From Archilochus colubris (Eukaryota; Chordata; Aves; Apodiformes; Trochilidae): 64,000 nt of DNA. The notes under the pieces were generated by a model. That model did no database searches and was not told the DNA's origin. It saw nothing but the letters and a program-made list of their open reading frames with translations. The stretch spans positions 131,328,792 to 131,392,791 of the forward strand of contig CM041084.1 in NCBI GenBank assembly GCA_023079485.1, in the 5' to 3' direction. Positions 55,801 to 64,000 of this stretch are shown here, one piece after another. A program made the translations under genes and the position numbers. Within the stretch, counting starts at the first letter, position 1. Each line of letters begins with the position of its first letter.

Positions 55801-58737
55801 ATAGAAAGTCATGAGGTATATGGCTTTCCATGTACCACATTATACCTAAAAATGTAATCAGACTCAAACATAACCATTGCTTAATCTATATTAATTTTTT
55901 TTAATAAGGTATCCTGGATGTCTCTTTAGTATACGGATTCACCTTTTGTCTGGAGAATCATAAAGTAGTAAATCAGCATCTATTTGGTCTTAAGTTAAAG
56001 AAAAGTCATTGCATTTAATTAAAATTAGAACTCGTTAATTTGGATTATATTGTCAGTTTTCTGCAGTGTGGGAGCACCTGGGATTTATTGAGAATGAACC
56101 AGCTATTCAGGCTGGCTCACTAGAAAGAATTTCCATAAGGTAGGGGGGAAGGGGTGCTTAGTTTTAGTGGGTTAATATAGTAAAATGTACTCGTGTGGAG
56201 TTTTGAGAGATCATAGTAAGTGTAAGTGGAAAAACTCGGTTTTACAAATCAGAGGGTGTGGAGAAACAAAGGTTGAGACTGTTATGGGTCTTCGATATCG
56301 GAATAAGAATTAAGAATTATCTGAGTGATGAGTAGCTCTGCATTTGGTACCTGGTTTCTTTATTGTTCCAAATTCCTTTGCTATATTAATACATGCTTTC
56401 AGCTATTTAGACCAAAATTATCTGAGTATGGTAATTTTTTTTTCTGAATTTATGAAATATTCTAAAAGTGGTCACTTCTGAAAGTGACCTCGAGAGCAGA
56501 GATAGCCAGTTGCTGATTTCAAAGGGGAAAAAAAGCATTTTTCATAATAATTTAAGTAGAATTTCCAAATAAAGTTGGTTTTGCTACTAGGTTTTTTGGT
56601 TGTTATTGGTGCTCTGAAACTCAGATTCTATTTTTTTCTTGAAAGTAAGAAATTACTGAAACTAAATCAGTTGCAAAGCTGAATACATAACTGCTAAATT
56701 ATTGTATTTGTTTTAGTACTTTAGGTACAGGTAATAGTGCATTAAACAAATACGGGAGAGCAAAAGACTTGTGCCAGTGCTTGTTTGAGAATGTGAGGAG
56801 TTTTTAGGTGTCTGAAGTATTATAGAGTGTATTTTGGAGGTAGGGCAGGAAGGAAGAGGTAGATTATTTTCTGTTAATATTCAATATTAACAGATTTTTT
56901 TGTTTGTTTATTTGAACTAGATTGAAATGCAGTTGAAATTCTCAGATCTGAGCACATCCAAAATACCTAGAAACTGATATTGTGAAGCAGTGCATGCTTT
57001 AAACGCAGCACACAGATTATTATTTTTTTCCCTTTTGATAATGAAGCATTAGGACCAAAGGAAACATGCCTAGCTGAAAAATAAATGCTGTGTAGGTTAG
57101 CTGTCAGGAAAAGGCATTTCTCACTTTCAGTGTTGTAAATGGTGGCTCAGACATAATTTGAACATGGATAAAATTCAAGTATTTTGTGGTAATACTAGTT
57201 CTCTTGTATTTCATGTTTGTGATTCTGAGACACTTTCAGGTGCCTGATAAAATTTGGAACTCCCAGTGTGTCATGTAGACAAGCTCATGCTTGAAACCTC
57301 ATCTGTATATTCTGCTTCCTAGTGGATCAAGGCACCGTAAGATTAGGCCACCTAAAGACCTGTCTATAAAGCTGTTCAGAAAGACAAGGCAGAACACTTG
57401 TACTTTCACTGGCTGGTGATTAAAATGGCCGCAGATCTTTGTTTGGCAGCCCAAGTTCATCATCATCAGAGTTGGGAAAGCAGACAGACTCTGATCAAAG
57501 AGGTTTTACTCTCAACTATTTCTATTCTCTCTCTCTACATCACATTAAGATAATTTTCAGGGAATAAATTTAGTTACTTCATTTTAAAACCTGTGATCTT
57601 GTCTTGTTTGAGCATTGGGGTATTGTTGAAATTGTATGTTTTGAATATTTACTTACCCTAATGCTAAAGTTTCTGTGGTCACAGCCATTTGCTGGAAGGA
57701 AGCCATATTAACTAAATGCTAAAAGAGACATTTTACAAGAGACAGTTAAATACCTATTCTTGTGTAACACATTTGTGTGTTTTTTCCATAGCTTGCACCA
57801 CGAGAGAAGGCAGCTATGAATTACAATCAGAAACTGAAGGAGAAGTTCAAGTATCACCCCAAGATCAGACGCATCGCTCAGCACCGTCACTTGCCCAAGA
57901 GTATATTCTGTCAGATCAAGGAGCAACGCATCATGAGAGAAGCTCGTCGGAGGAAGTATGTCTTTCTCTTCTGGCTCTCTTTTCTCCTTATATTAATAAA
58001 ATACATCACTGCAATGCTGCTGCAGCAATGTATGGGAGTGTTAGAGCTACAGCATGTGGGAGGAACAAGGATGAGCTGCTTTTAACATCTGAATAAGTGA
58101 AAGTGAACTACTGGATTGATTAACTTTTGATTATAAGGTAAATGCAGACAAGTGCCAGTGTCAGTGAGGACTGGCTGCTTCCCAGTTCACTGAAGAAAAG
58201 GGAGCAAATCCTATGTTGGAAGGAGTCACGATGCTTTGTTAAGCATGACATAGCGCAACTTGCAGTGGAAACAGAATGGCCTTTTTTGTGTATGTAGAGG
58301 GTGATTTTTGGTTTTGTTGTAAGGGCTTTCTTTCTTTTTAATGCCAGACTTCAGGATGAGGTTTTTTTCAGTCACCTGGACCATTGCCATATTGGTATTT
58401 CTAGGAGCAGGTGGCGTACTTTGCTATCTCTGCTGAAAGACTCCGCAAACCTGAGCAGCAAATCTTGTTGTCAGGAAAACCAAACAAGTTTAGCTCCCAA
58501 GAAAAGGCTGAATTTGAAACTTTTAAAAAAGTAGTTAATTCTCAAGTTGCTTCTCAAAGGGAAAATCCTGATTCTTAAGCGAGGAGTACATAGCTTTAGA
58601 TTAATAAAAGCAGAGCAATTCTTACTTTTTTTTTTCCTTTTTTTTTCAGGGAGCTGAATCGTCGTAAGCACAGCAAACCAGGGTCTGTGCCATTTGTTTC
58701 AGAGAGGAAGAAGCATATTGTGGCAGTAGTAAAATAA
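34812..58737 (+). CDS. DCAF13: DDB1- and CUL4-associated factor 13 (Sof1 homologue)
   Basis: Nucleolar WD40 protein of the U3 snoRNP/small-subunit processome (yeast Sof1), needed for 18S rRNA processing, and a CUL4-DDB1 substrate receptor. Eleven exons join: 34812..34881, 36711..36910, 38409..38516, 39982..40071, 40896..41051, 41728..41805, 44220..44302, 46026..46190, 49394..49529, 57792..57955 and 58650..58737. The product is 445 aa, the same length as human. WD-type blade ends include VKIWNL (91-96), [14 protein letters not shown] (178-185), IVLYDMR, VRIFPVD and IRLWKAN. The C-terminal Sof1-like domain (about 355-445) is rich in Lys/Arg (AARRRK, RRKHSK, ERKKH) and ends VAVVK. All introns are GT-AG and phases agree. 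The start is the first ATG in frame, 274 bp from the divergent SLC25A32 start. Identity is near certain. Confidence 0.98.
36711..36910 (+). CDS. DCAF13: DCAF13 exon 2
   Basis: Completes V24, then [17 protein letters not shown] to SGACDGE (residue 90). This is the Sof1 N-terminal signature and the first WD blade. Acceptor TTTATTGCAG, donor GTAAAA. Confidence 0.97.
37335..37507 (-). repeat. CR1 LINE fragment
   Basis: Starts ATCACAGAATCATAGAACAG on the + strand, then 'gggcagggacacctcccactagaccagg'. Reverse-complement CR1 3' end in DCAF13 intron 2. Confidence 0.93.
38211..38233. repeat. T23 homopolymer
   Basis: Twenty-three T in DCAF13 intron 2, about 175 bp before exon 3. Prone to slippage and assembly error. 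Confidence 0.85.
38409..38516 (+). CDS. DCAF13: DCAF13 exon 3
   Basis: Codons 91-126, [10 protein letters not shown] to CGTSFFT, phase 0 on both sides. Confidence 0.97.
39982..40071 (+). CDS. DCAF13: DCAF13 exon 4
   Basis: Codons 127-156, [12 protein letters not shown], then an acidic stretch (GEEEE) and HTILGK. Phase 0 on both sides. Confidence 0.97.
40896..41051 (+). CDS. DCAF13: DCAF13 exon 5
   Basis: Codons 157-208, [15 protein letters not shown] through VDIWDEQR to KFNPIE. Confidence 0.97.
41728..41805 (+). CDS. DCAF13: DCAF13 exon 6
   Basis: Codons 209-234, [19 protein letters not shown] to PLKK, phase 0. Confidence 0.97.
44220..44302 (+). CDS. DCAF13: DCAF13 exon 7
   Basis: Codons 235-261 plus two bases, [14 protein letters not shown] to AANEDY. 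Confidence 0.97.
46026..46190 (+). CDS. DCAF13: DCAF13 exon 8
   Basis: Completes N262, then [25 protein letters not shown] and VRIFPVD to residue 316 plus two bases. Confidence 0.97.
49394..49529 (+). CDS. DCAF13: DCAF13 exon 9
   Basis: Completes R317, then [27 protein letters not shown] to KLGV (residue 362). This is the last WD blade and the start of the Sof1-like domain. Confidence 0.97.
50508..50636 (+). repeat. CR1 LINE 3' fragment
   Basis: 'gagcaacccgacctagttaagatgtccctgc' and 'gcaactagatgacctctaaaggtctcttccaaccc', with a decayed terminus (ACTGTTATATGAGTC). DCAF13 intron 9. Confidence 0.88.
50914..51383 (-). repeat. CR1 LINE with open ORF2 C-terminus
   Basis: The + strand starts AATCATAGAATCATAGAATTGGC, so the 3' end is complete. 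On the - strand a 113-codon frame (51336..50995) reads the family's ORF2 tail, with [19 protein letters not shown] and [13 protein letters not shown] visible. It has no stop until its natural end. The copy is 5'-truncated, lacks the catalytic reverse-transcriptase part, and is little diverged. It lies in DCAF13 intron 9 in antisense orientation. Confidence 0.95.
51611..52024 (-). repeat. CR1 LINE fragment, older
   Basis: Starts ATCATAGAATCATAAATG on the + strand. The ORF2 tail is still recognisable on the - strand but split between two frames (51965..51753 and 51937..51722). It lies 228 bp from the previous CR1, in the same orientation. Confidence 0.92.
57792..57955 (+). CDS. DCAF13: DCAF13 exon 10
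   Basis: Codons 363-416 plus two bases, [19 protein letters not shown] to AARRR (Sof1-like domain). It follows the 8.3 kb intron 9. Confidence 0.97.
58650..58737 (+). CDS. DCAF13: DCAF13 exon 11 (coding part) and stop
   Basis: Completes K417, then [15 protein letters not shown] to VAVVK (445). TAA at 58735..58737. The acceptor follows a long T tract. Confidence 0.97.
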
Positions 58738-58790
58738 TTGTTTTTACATGTACAAAATATCACAATAAAAGAAAATGTCACTAGAATGAA
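58738..58790 (+). terminator. DCAF13: DCAF13 3' UTR and poly(A) signal
   Basis: AATAAA at 58764..58769, 27 bp after the stop codon. This gives an unusually short 3' UTR of about 50 nt. Cleavage is inferred near 58785. Confidence 0.8.
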
Positions 58791-59052
58791 TTCACTGTAT
58801 GACATTTGATGGACATTGGTAAGAAAGTGGAAGGTTCCAGAAATATGGCTTTTCTTCCAAGAATACACATGCTCTGATTTCTCAAGTCATCCACCACTTC
58901 GTCCGGTTGTAATCCTTTATTGACATTTGTGTGTTTGGTGCCACGGGCCCAGTGCTGTGCATTGCCTTGGAGTTTGGCTCTTTTGGTGTAATCAGATAAC
59001 TTGGTACTTGGTGGAGGATATCTAGTTACACTCCTGTTCTGTGGTACCATTA
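58781..59052 (-). CDS. Candidate exon of an unrecognised antisense gene
   Basis: On the - strand a good acceptor (TTCTTCTTTTGCAG) ends at 59053. It is followed two bases later by ATG at 59050..59048 and 89 open codons to a TAG at 58783..58781. The protein begins MVPQNRSVTRYPPPS, continues through KLSDYTKRAKLQGN and HWARGTKHTNVNKGL, then PDEVVDDL. The first 60 residues look coding in composition (mixed charged and polar residues, few rare codons); the tail looks random. I do not recognise the family. No AATAAA lies just past the stop on this strand, and AATAAA occurs inside the frame (58922..58917). It could be a terminal exon of a gene whose other exons lie to the right, or chance. Confidence 0.4.
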
Positions 59053-59515
59053 CTGCAAAAGAAGAAGACTGAACTCAATTTACATTTGCCAGAGACCAAA
59101 AACATTTGTTCCACACAGTTAAAAAATCACTTATTGCTGAATTAATTTTTTTTTAACAAATCTAATAAACTAAACAAGTGACCTTAAGGCGGTGAATTAA
59201 TTCTTGATGATTCTGACTGACAATTTATGCATTATACTTATTACAGTAAGATACAGTATTTTTATTCAGAAGAATTCAACAGGATTCTTGGACATCTGTA
59301 AACTTATTTCTAGGTTTGTTCTGTCTTCTTAACTATTTTTACATGAATTTACAAAGCTTCAGACTTTCAAAATGGCTAATATTGATAATGGCATAGTTGA
59401 GTAAGTACCTTTTCTCAGCTTATTTAAAACTTTAAAAATCTGGATCAAAGCATAAATTGTATAAAACGCAGACTTCTTTAGATGACACTTCCTGTAAGGT
59501 TTCTATTTTAAGTTT

Positions 59516-59528
59516 ATATATATATATA
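59516..59528. repeat. (TA)n microsatellite
   Basis: Six to seven TA units. Confidence 0.7.
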
Positions 59529-60937
59529 AATAATTAAAAGCTTCACATTTCACAAGGTACCTGTAGCCCAAGTTTTTTTTACTATTGTCTGCTTCTCTTC
59601 TAGTGGGATAGACTTTTTTCTGAAGATACTGAGGTGATTATAAAGCTGTGCTGGAATTCAACTTGGTCTTCTAGGCTGAAGGGTTTTCTTGCAGAAATAT
59701 GATATTTATAATGACATAAAGAAGTGCTGCTTAACATCTTTCATACTAAAGAATTTTATTTTTAAGCCTTTGCACTACTATGCAGTCTGTAACTATGCCT
59801 CTCCTTCCCTGATTTTATGCACAAAATTTCATCAACTCAGAGTAAACTGTAGTTGAACCTTTTTTTTTAATCTGGAAATTGAGCACCTTGAGAACTTGTC
59901 TACACAAAGCATTCTGTTTAATGTGCTTACTGACCCGTACATCCATTTGTATTTCTAGTTTTTATTCTTTTGGTTGTCTCTTCCAGCAATATTTAGGCAA
60001 AATTCCTGGATCATCATGGGAAAATTATGGCTGTTTGATAAGAGGCCATAATGTATCTTCTATTGTCTGGATACCTTATTGGGCAATGGAGGAAGGGGAG
60101 CATATCTGAAGAGCTATAAGCAGGATGATGAGAAGCAGTTTAACAGATCAGGGAATAGACTGATGCTGGCTGTGTGCCTGTTGTACAAGTACAGTGTGCT
60201 CCGTGACAAGTAGTGTATTTTCTCCTGAAACAGTGAGAAAATTGAGAGAGAATATGCAGTCCAAAGTATGGTGTGTGACAAAGTTTGCAAAACCAGACTC
60301 ATCTTCTGGAATGTGATGAAAAATTTTCAGCCTTGATAATAACTCAGTTTAGCTTGAATTATTGTGGTTGGTTGTTGATTTGTTGAGTCATGATAACCTC
60401 ATGATAAGCATGGTGTGAACAAGTCCTGGTGCTTGGAATTTTTTAGCTTTGCTGCAGAACTCCAAATGTATCTAGAGAGCTTTCAGCTCTGAATTAGTTT
60501 GATCACCAGCTGTGGTATTGATGTGTGGAGCTCTGCTGCAAGCACCATATCCAAAGGATCTCTGCTCACAGACTTTTGCACTACGGCTTTCAGACAAGGA
60601 CCCAAGTGGAGCAACTCCAAGGATCAGAATTGGCTAAGAACAATACTAGAGAGATTGTAACAGCATACTCAAAACAAGTTTTAAAGCTAGAGGAGGGTAG
60701 TCAGGCTTGTGTATTTGCATATGTATTCCTTTTTCCAAATTCAGTGGATGTGGTCTTGTACATAGATGTTGGACTAGTAATCAAGACAACATGTACCCTC
60801 TTGGCATTCCAGGAAGAAGACTGTTTTCCAAAGTTTTCCATATACAGCAAAGGTGTCTATGGAAACAGATAAAAGTTTTAAATCAACTGAAAAAAAATCT
60901 GCAGGAGGTTTGTTAAGTTTTTTTCGCCGCTGTCCAT

Positions 60938-61699
60938 ATGGGGATTCAGTTTGTTTATGGTAGAAGAATCTCTTGGCCTTTGGGAGCTAGACTATTTTTC
61001 CCCTTCCTGTTTGAAGGATCCAGGGTTGCTGTGATTCTGTATCTGCAAGATCATAACAACACAAAACAGCAGTGTTGTGTGCACCTACCCACAACACAAA
61101 TACACGGCCAGCACAAATCAACATGGGGAGAAAGCAGTACCTGTACTGGCGCCTGTGTAAACACAGGCTGCACTCAGCTATTACAGCTCCATCCTCTTCT
61201 CTCCATCTGGCCAGGATTGAAGCTCACCTGTGGGGTGTGCACACACCTGCACTACGGGCCTCTGGACGCTGCTGTGAGACAATGGCTGCAGCAACTGGCA
61301 TCCAGCCCCTGTCTCTCCTCTTTGCTGCTCCCTAGACTCTCAGGTCCCTCAGACATATGGTCCCACTCCAATGGTTTTTCATTTCTCCTGTTGTCCCACT
61401 CATGGGCTAGTCCCACTTTGGGTTTGCCAGCATTGACACCTATATGCATACAAGACCAGTTTAAAATAGGGTGCAATAATAATGCCAGATGGACTGCAGT
61501 GATGTGCAGGACTCGTGCACTGAAGTGGAGCCTGTCTACATGTGACTGGCCCTCTTTATCCTCTTTGTGTTTGGTTTTCCCACACTTGGTTCTCCCCAGT
61601 GTACTTCAGTTCCTCCCTTACCAGACGTTCGGTGTTTCCCTTAAACATCTTGTAGTAAGTTTTGCACATTGCTGCAATCCCCTTAAAAAAATCCCATAA
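60938..61699 (+). CDS. Unexplained 253-codon ORF
   Basis: An ATG at 60938 opens 253 codons to a TAA at 61697..61699. It is the longest open frame in the window outside CpG islands. The product is rich in Leu, Ser, Cys and His, without a clear domain, and hydrophobic patches do not form a convincing membrane topology. Two shorter frames overlap on the opposite strand (61476..61252 and 61819..61556). The base composition is moderately GC-rich, which lengthens chance frames. An AATAAA at about 61698 overlaps the stop. It could be part of an unrecognised repeat such as an LTR, a lineage-specific gene, or chance. Confidence 0.2.
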   Translation: MGIQFVYGRRISWPLGARLFFPFLFEGSRVAVILYLQDHNNTKQQCCVHLPTTQIHGQHKSTWGESSTCTGACVNTGCTQLLQLHPLLSIWPGLKLTCGVCTHLHYGPLDAAVRQWLQQLASSPCLSSLLLPRLSGPSDIWSHSNGFSFLLLSHSWASPTLGLPALTPICIQDQFKIGCNNNARWTAVMCRTRALKWSLSTCDWPSLSSLCLVFPHLVLPSVLQFLPYQTFGVSLKHLVVSFAHCCNPLKKIP

Positions 61700-63317
61700 T
61701 AAATATTTGCTCTGTGCCAGAGTTCTCATCATATAAGAGGTCTTACACCCCTTTAGTTTGCATGGCTTTCTGGGGAGTTTTTCCTGCACGTATTTTAGTG
61801 GGTGTTGCACTAGGAGCAATGCTCTAAATTATTCTGCTCTGATGGTTTTGGGACCATCAGTGCTCAGTTTCCAGTAACTGTTCTTTGGATCCTTGCCATG
61901 GCTTTGTGTTTAATTTGCTTAGGTTTAAAACAGATAACCTAACACACTCTTACATGAAAATACCTTTGGCATTGCCTTTGGATCCTCGTTATTGGACTAA
62001 GAATATGGCTGTGGAAATAGAATTCATCTTGCTGAACTGTAGATGACTACAATACAGGTATGGTGAACAGCTTTGAGTATCTGTGCTCATTTTGTATTTG
62101 GTGGAGATAAAAAGATACTGTCAAGGGATGTTTCTCCTATTATTTCAGACATTTATATTTAAAACTTTGTTTCATTTTATAATTAACATTGTGATACCAA
62201 AGGTGTCTAGTTAACTTTTGAGTGTTGGACAGAATCACACACATAGGTGATTAGGTTTAAGATGAGCAAAATTAATGACAAGTGTTTTATAACACCTTCT
62301 GGAAGTTCTTCTCTGCAATTTGGCATTTCAGAAGTCTGGAAGCATTTGAAGGGAGATGAGTGAGGCTCTGTAACTGAGGACAAAGAAATTTCTGCAGGTA
62401 ACAGTTTGTGGGAAACTTGAAGAGTTCAGTGTTATGCTAGACAAAGATGGAAAGGCATTTGAAGAACAGGAACTTTTAAATTAGAAAGAAAAGACTGTGG
62501 TGTGCCCCCCTAGGACTTCTGGGGCTTCAGAAAGTATGTGAAGAACGAGACAAAATCTAAGACCATAGTTCAAATGCTGCCAACTGAAAACTGCAGAAAG
62601 TGTCATCCCTTGCTATATTAAATGAAAAAATTGCACACTTTCTCAGAGATAAATATCATGCTCTTTGAAAATAAGTCTTTAAGTCTGTTTTATAAAGGTG
62701 ATGAGTAATAACTGTTACACTGACTTTAGGCAGAGCTGCTGTTTTTCAGGGCCTTGAAAGTTTGATCTGGGATCTGTGAGATCTTAGTATATAAAGTAGA
62801 AAATCTTGAATTTTCAAGGTTTTCTTGTATTAACAAATGTTAGCTTATTTAGTGATTTCATTTTGTCCAAGTCTGGAGCTGTTTCAGCAGATGCAAAGGA
62901 TGTGTTCTCAGTGGGTAGATGGATATGATCAGGAGTTTATGACATGTTGCATCATGTTTTCTACTTTTAGGGCTTGTGTGGGCAAAGCCAAAGATCTTTA
63001 AGCAGACAAAGGAGCATTGCTGATTATTAAGAAGATAAATGGATGGAGATGGTATTTTGACTGTCATTGTAAAAATGTGATTGAAAACCACGGTATGATA
63101 GAAAACCACAGATTTAATATAGATTTAGTAGACATGCTACCCTCAGGCATTTATTACAAGACTGACATCAAGCCTCCAACTTGTGTTCAAGCAGAGTGCC
63201 TTAATTTGAAGATGTGACTCTTTTTCTTAAAAGAGCCTTATTGTAGAATAAGGTAATTTATTTTGGCAACCTGAAAAATACTGTTATTTTATAAACCACC
63301 ACATAAAAGCTGTCATG

Positions 63318-63602
63318 TCATAAGGTACAAGTGAATGGCAGGAGGCAGCAAGGGATATAGGGTATTTTATATCTGTTAACAGAGGCCATTGCATCAAACA
63401 CCTGCATGAGGCAAGTCCACTGGTTCACAACAGAGCCAAATGTCTTCAGCTGTGGAGTATCAGTCTGAGTGCTCCTGCTTTTACCATTTGGGGCAGGTAT
63501 CCCTGGGTAGCTAGGCAGCAGCATTCCATCTTTATTCATTTCTCTTTGCTTTTACTCTGTTCTACAAGAACAGCAGCTTGCTCTTTCTGCACTTTGAAAC
63601 CT
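63318..63602 (-). pseudogene. Coding-like minus-strand stretch with a frame break
   Basis: Reading the - strand from about 63602, one frame gives FKVQKEQAAVLVEQSKSKEK and then a TGA. An overlapping frame continues from the same point with a coding-like composition (LLPSYPGIPAPNG, then STQTDTPQLKTFGSVVNQW) to a stop at about 63318. The switch falls at a GAGAAATGAA run. This looks like one coding sequence with an indel, as in a pseudogene, or an assembly error. Family unknown. Confidence 0.25.
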
Positions 63603-64000
63603 AGGTTAGAAATTGTATAGTATCAGAGGGCAAAATAACATCTTCATGTCTGTAAAATTGGTTGGATTGGCAGATTACAGATTTTCCAGCAGCATGGTTT
63701 TCTTTCTCGTCTGTCTATGTTCTTTTCACATCCCTGCATCTTCCTAAATGGCACCTTAGAAATTTTTCCTTTTTCTGTGGTCATTGTTGGCTTTGCTATA
63801 TCACTTATTTTTTGCTTACCAGAAAAATGAAATACATCTTTCTTATTTCTACCATATAGTATTATATGGTGGAACATTACCCTGAATCCCTCCAGAAATT
63901 AGGATTAAGCTCTAGAAGACCTGTGGTTGCTTTATTAATTTTCAAAAGCCTACAAAGCATGGTATGCATAGTATCTGGGATATGCTAGGGGGAGGGTAAC

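Larger units (their letters stand above)
59053..64000. other. Right-end region without recognised gene
   Basis: No known gene was recognised in these 4.9 kb. Contents: a TA microsatellite (59516..59528), three + strand ORFs of 76, 115 and 253 codons between 59.88 and 61.70 kb, a short exon-like + frame at about 61.92-62.05 kb, and coding-like - strand frames at about 63.3-63.9 kb. RIMS2, the next gene in other vertebrates, was not seen. Confidence 0.5.

Overview
The window is vertebrate nuclear DNA and most likely a bird. It holds spliced genes with long AT-rich introns, two CpG-island promoters, and about ten CR1 LINE fragments. Several of these CR1 copies carry the bird-typical 3' tail of repeated ATTCTATG units. 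Turtles and crocodilians also carry CR1, so the avian call is an inference. No bacterial features, CRISPR arrays, tRNAs or rRNAs were seen.

Three complete protein-coding genes were reconstructed exon by exon. All splice sites are GT-AG and all phases match. CTHRC1 (+, 10199..16340, 4 exons, 254 aa) encodes a secreted collagen-repeat glycoprotein. SLC25A32 (-, 34537..19884, 7 exons, 320 aa) encodes the mitochondrial folate/FAD carrier. DCAF13 (+, 34812..58737, 11 exons, 445 aa) encodes the Sof1-family WD40 protein of the small-subunit processome. This order and orientation matches the conserved vertebrate block FZD6-CTHRC1-SLC25A32-DCAF13-RIMS2. FZD6 and RIMS2 would lie off the left and right edges, and neither was recognised here.

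Layout: 1..9850 is mostly intergenic, with one or two weak exon candidates at the far left, a CR1 and microsatellites. CTHRC1 starts in a CpG island (about 9.86-10.42 kb). CTHRC1 and SLC25A32 converge tail to tail over 16.3-19.9 kb, with opposed poly(A) signals only about 30 bp apart near 16.64 kb. SLC25A32 and DCAF13 are head to head, with start codons 274 bp apart in a CpG island (about 34.0-35.3 kb) that has GC boxes, a CACGTG E-box and an NRF1-like site. This suggests one bidirectional promoter co-driving a mitochondrial one-carbon carrier and a ribosome-biogenesis factor. DCAF13 intron 9 (8.3 kb) holds a CR1 cluster.

The right end (58.8-64 kb) has no recognised gene but holds the best unexplained signals. 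These are an antisense exon-like ORF abutting the DCAF13 3' end (59052..58781), an uninterrupted 253-codon ORF (60938..61699), and a coding-like minus-strand stretch broken by an apparent frameshift (about 63.4-63.6 kb). No undescribed system can be demonstrated from sequence alone; these are candidates only.
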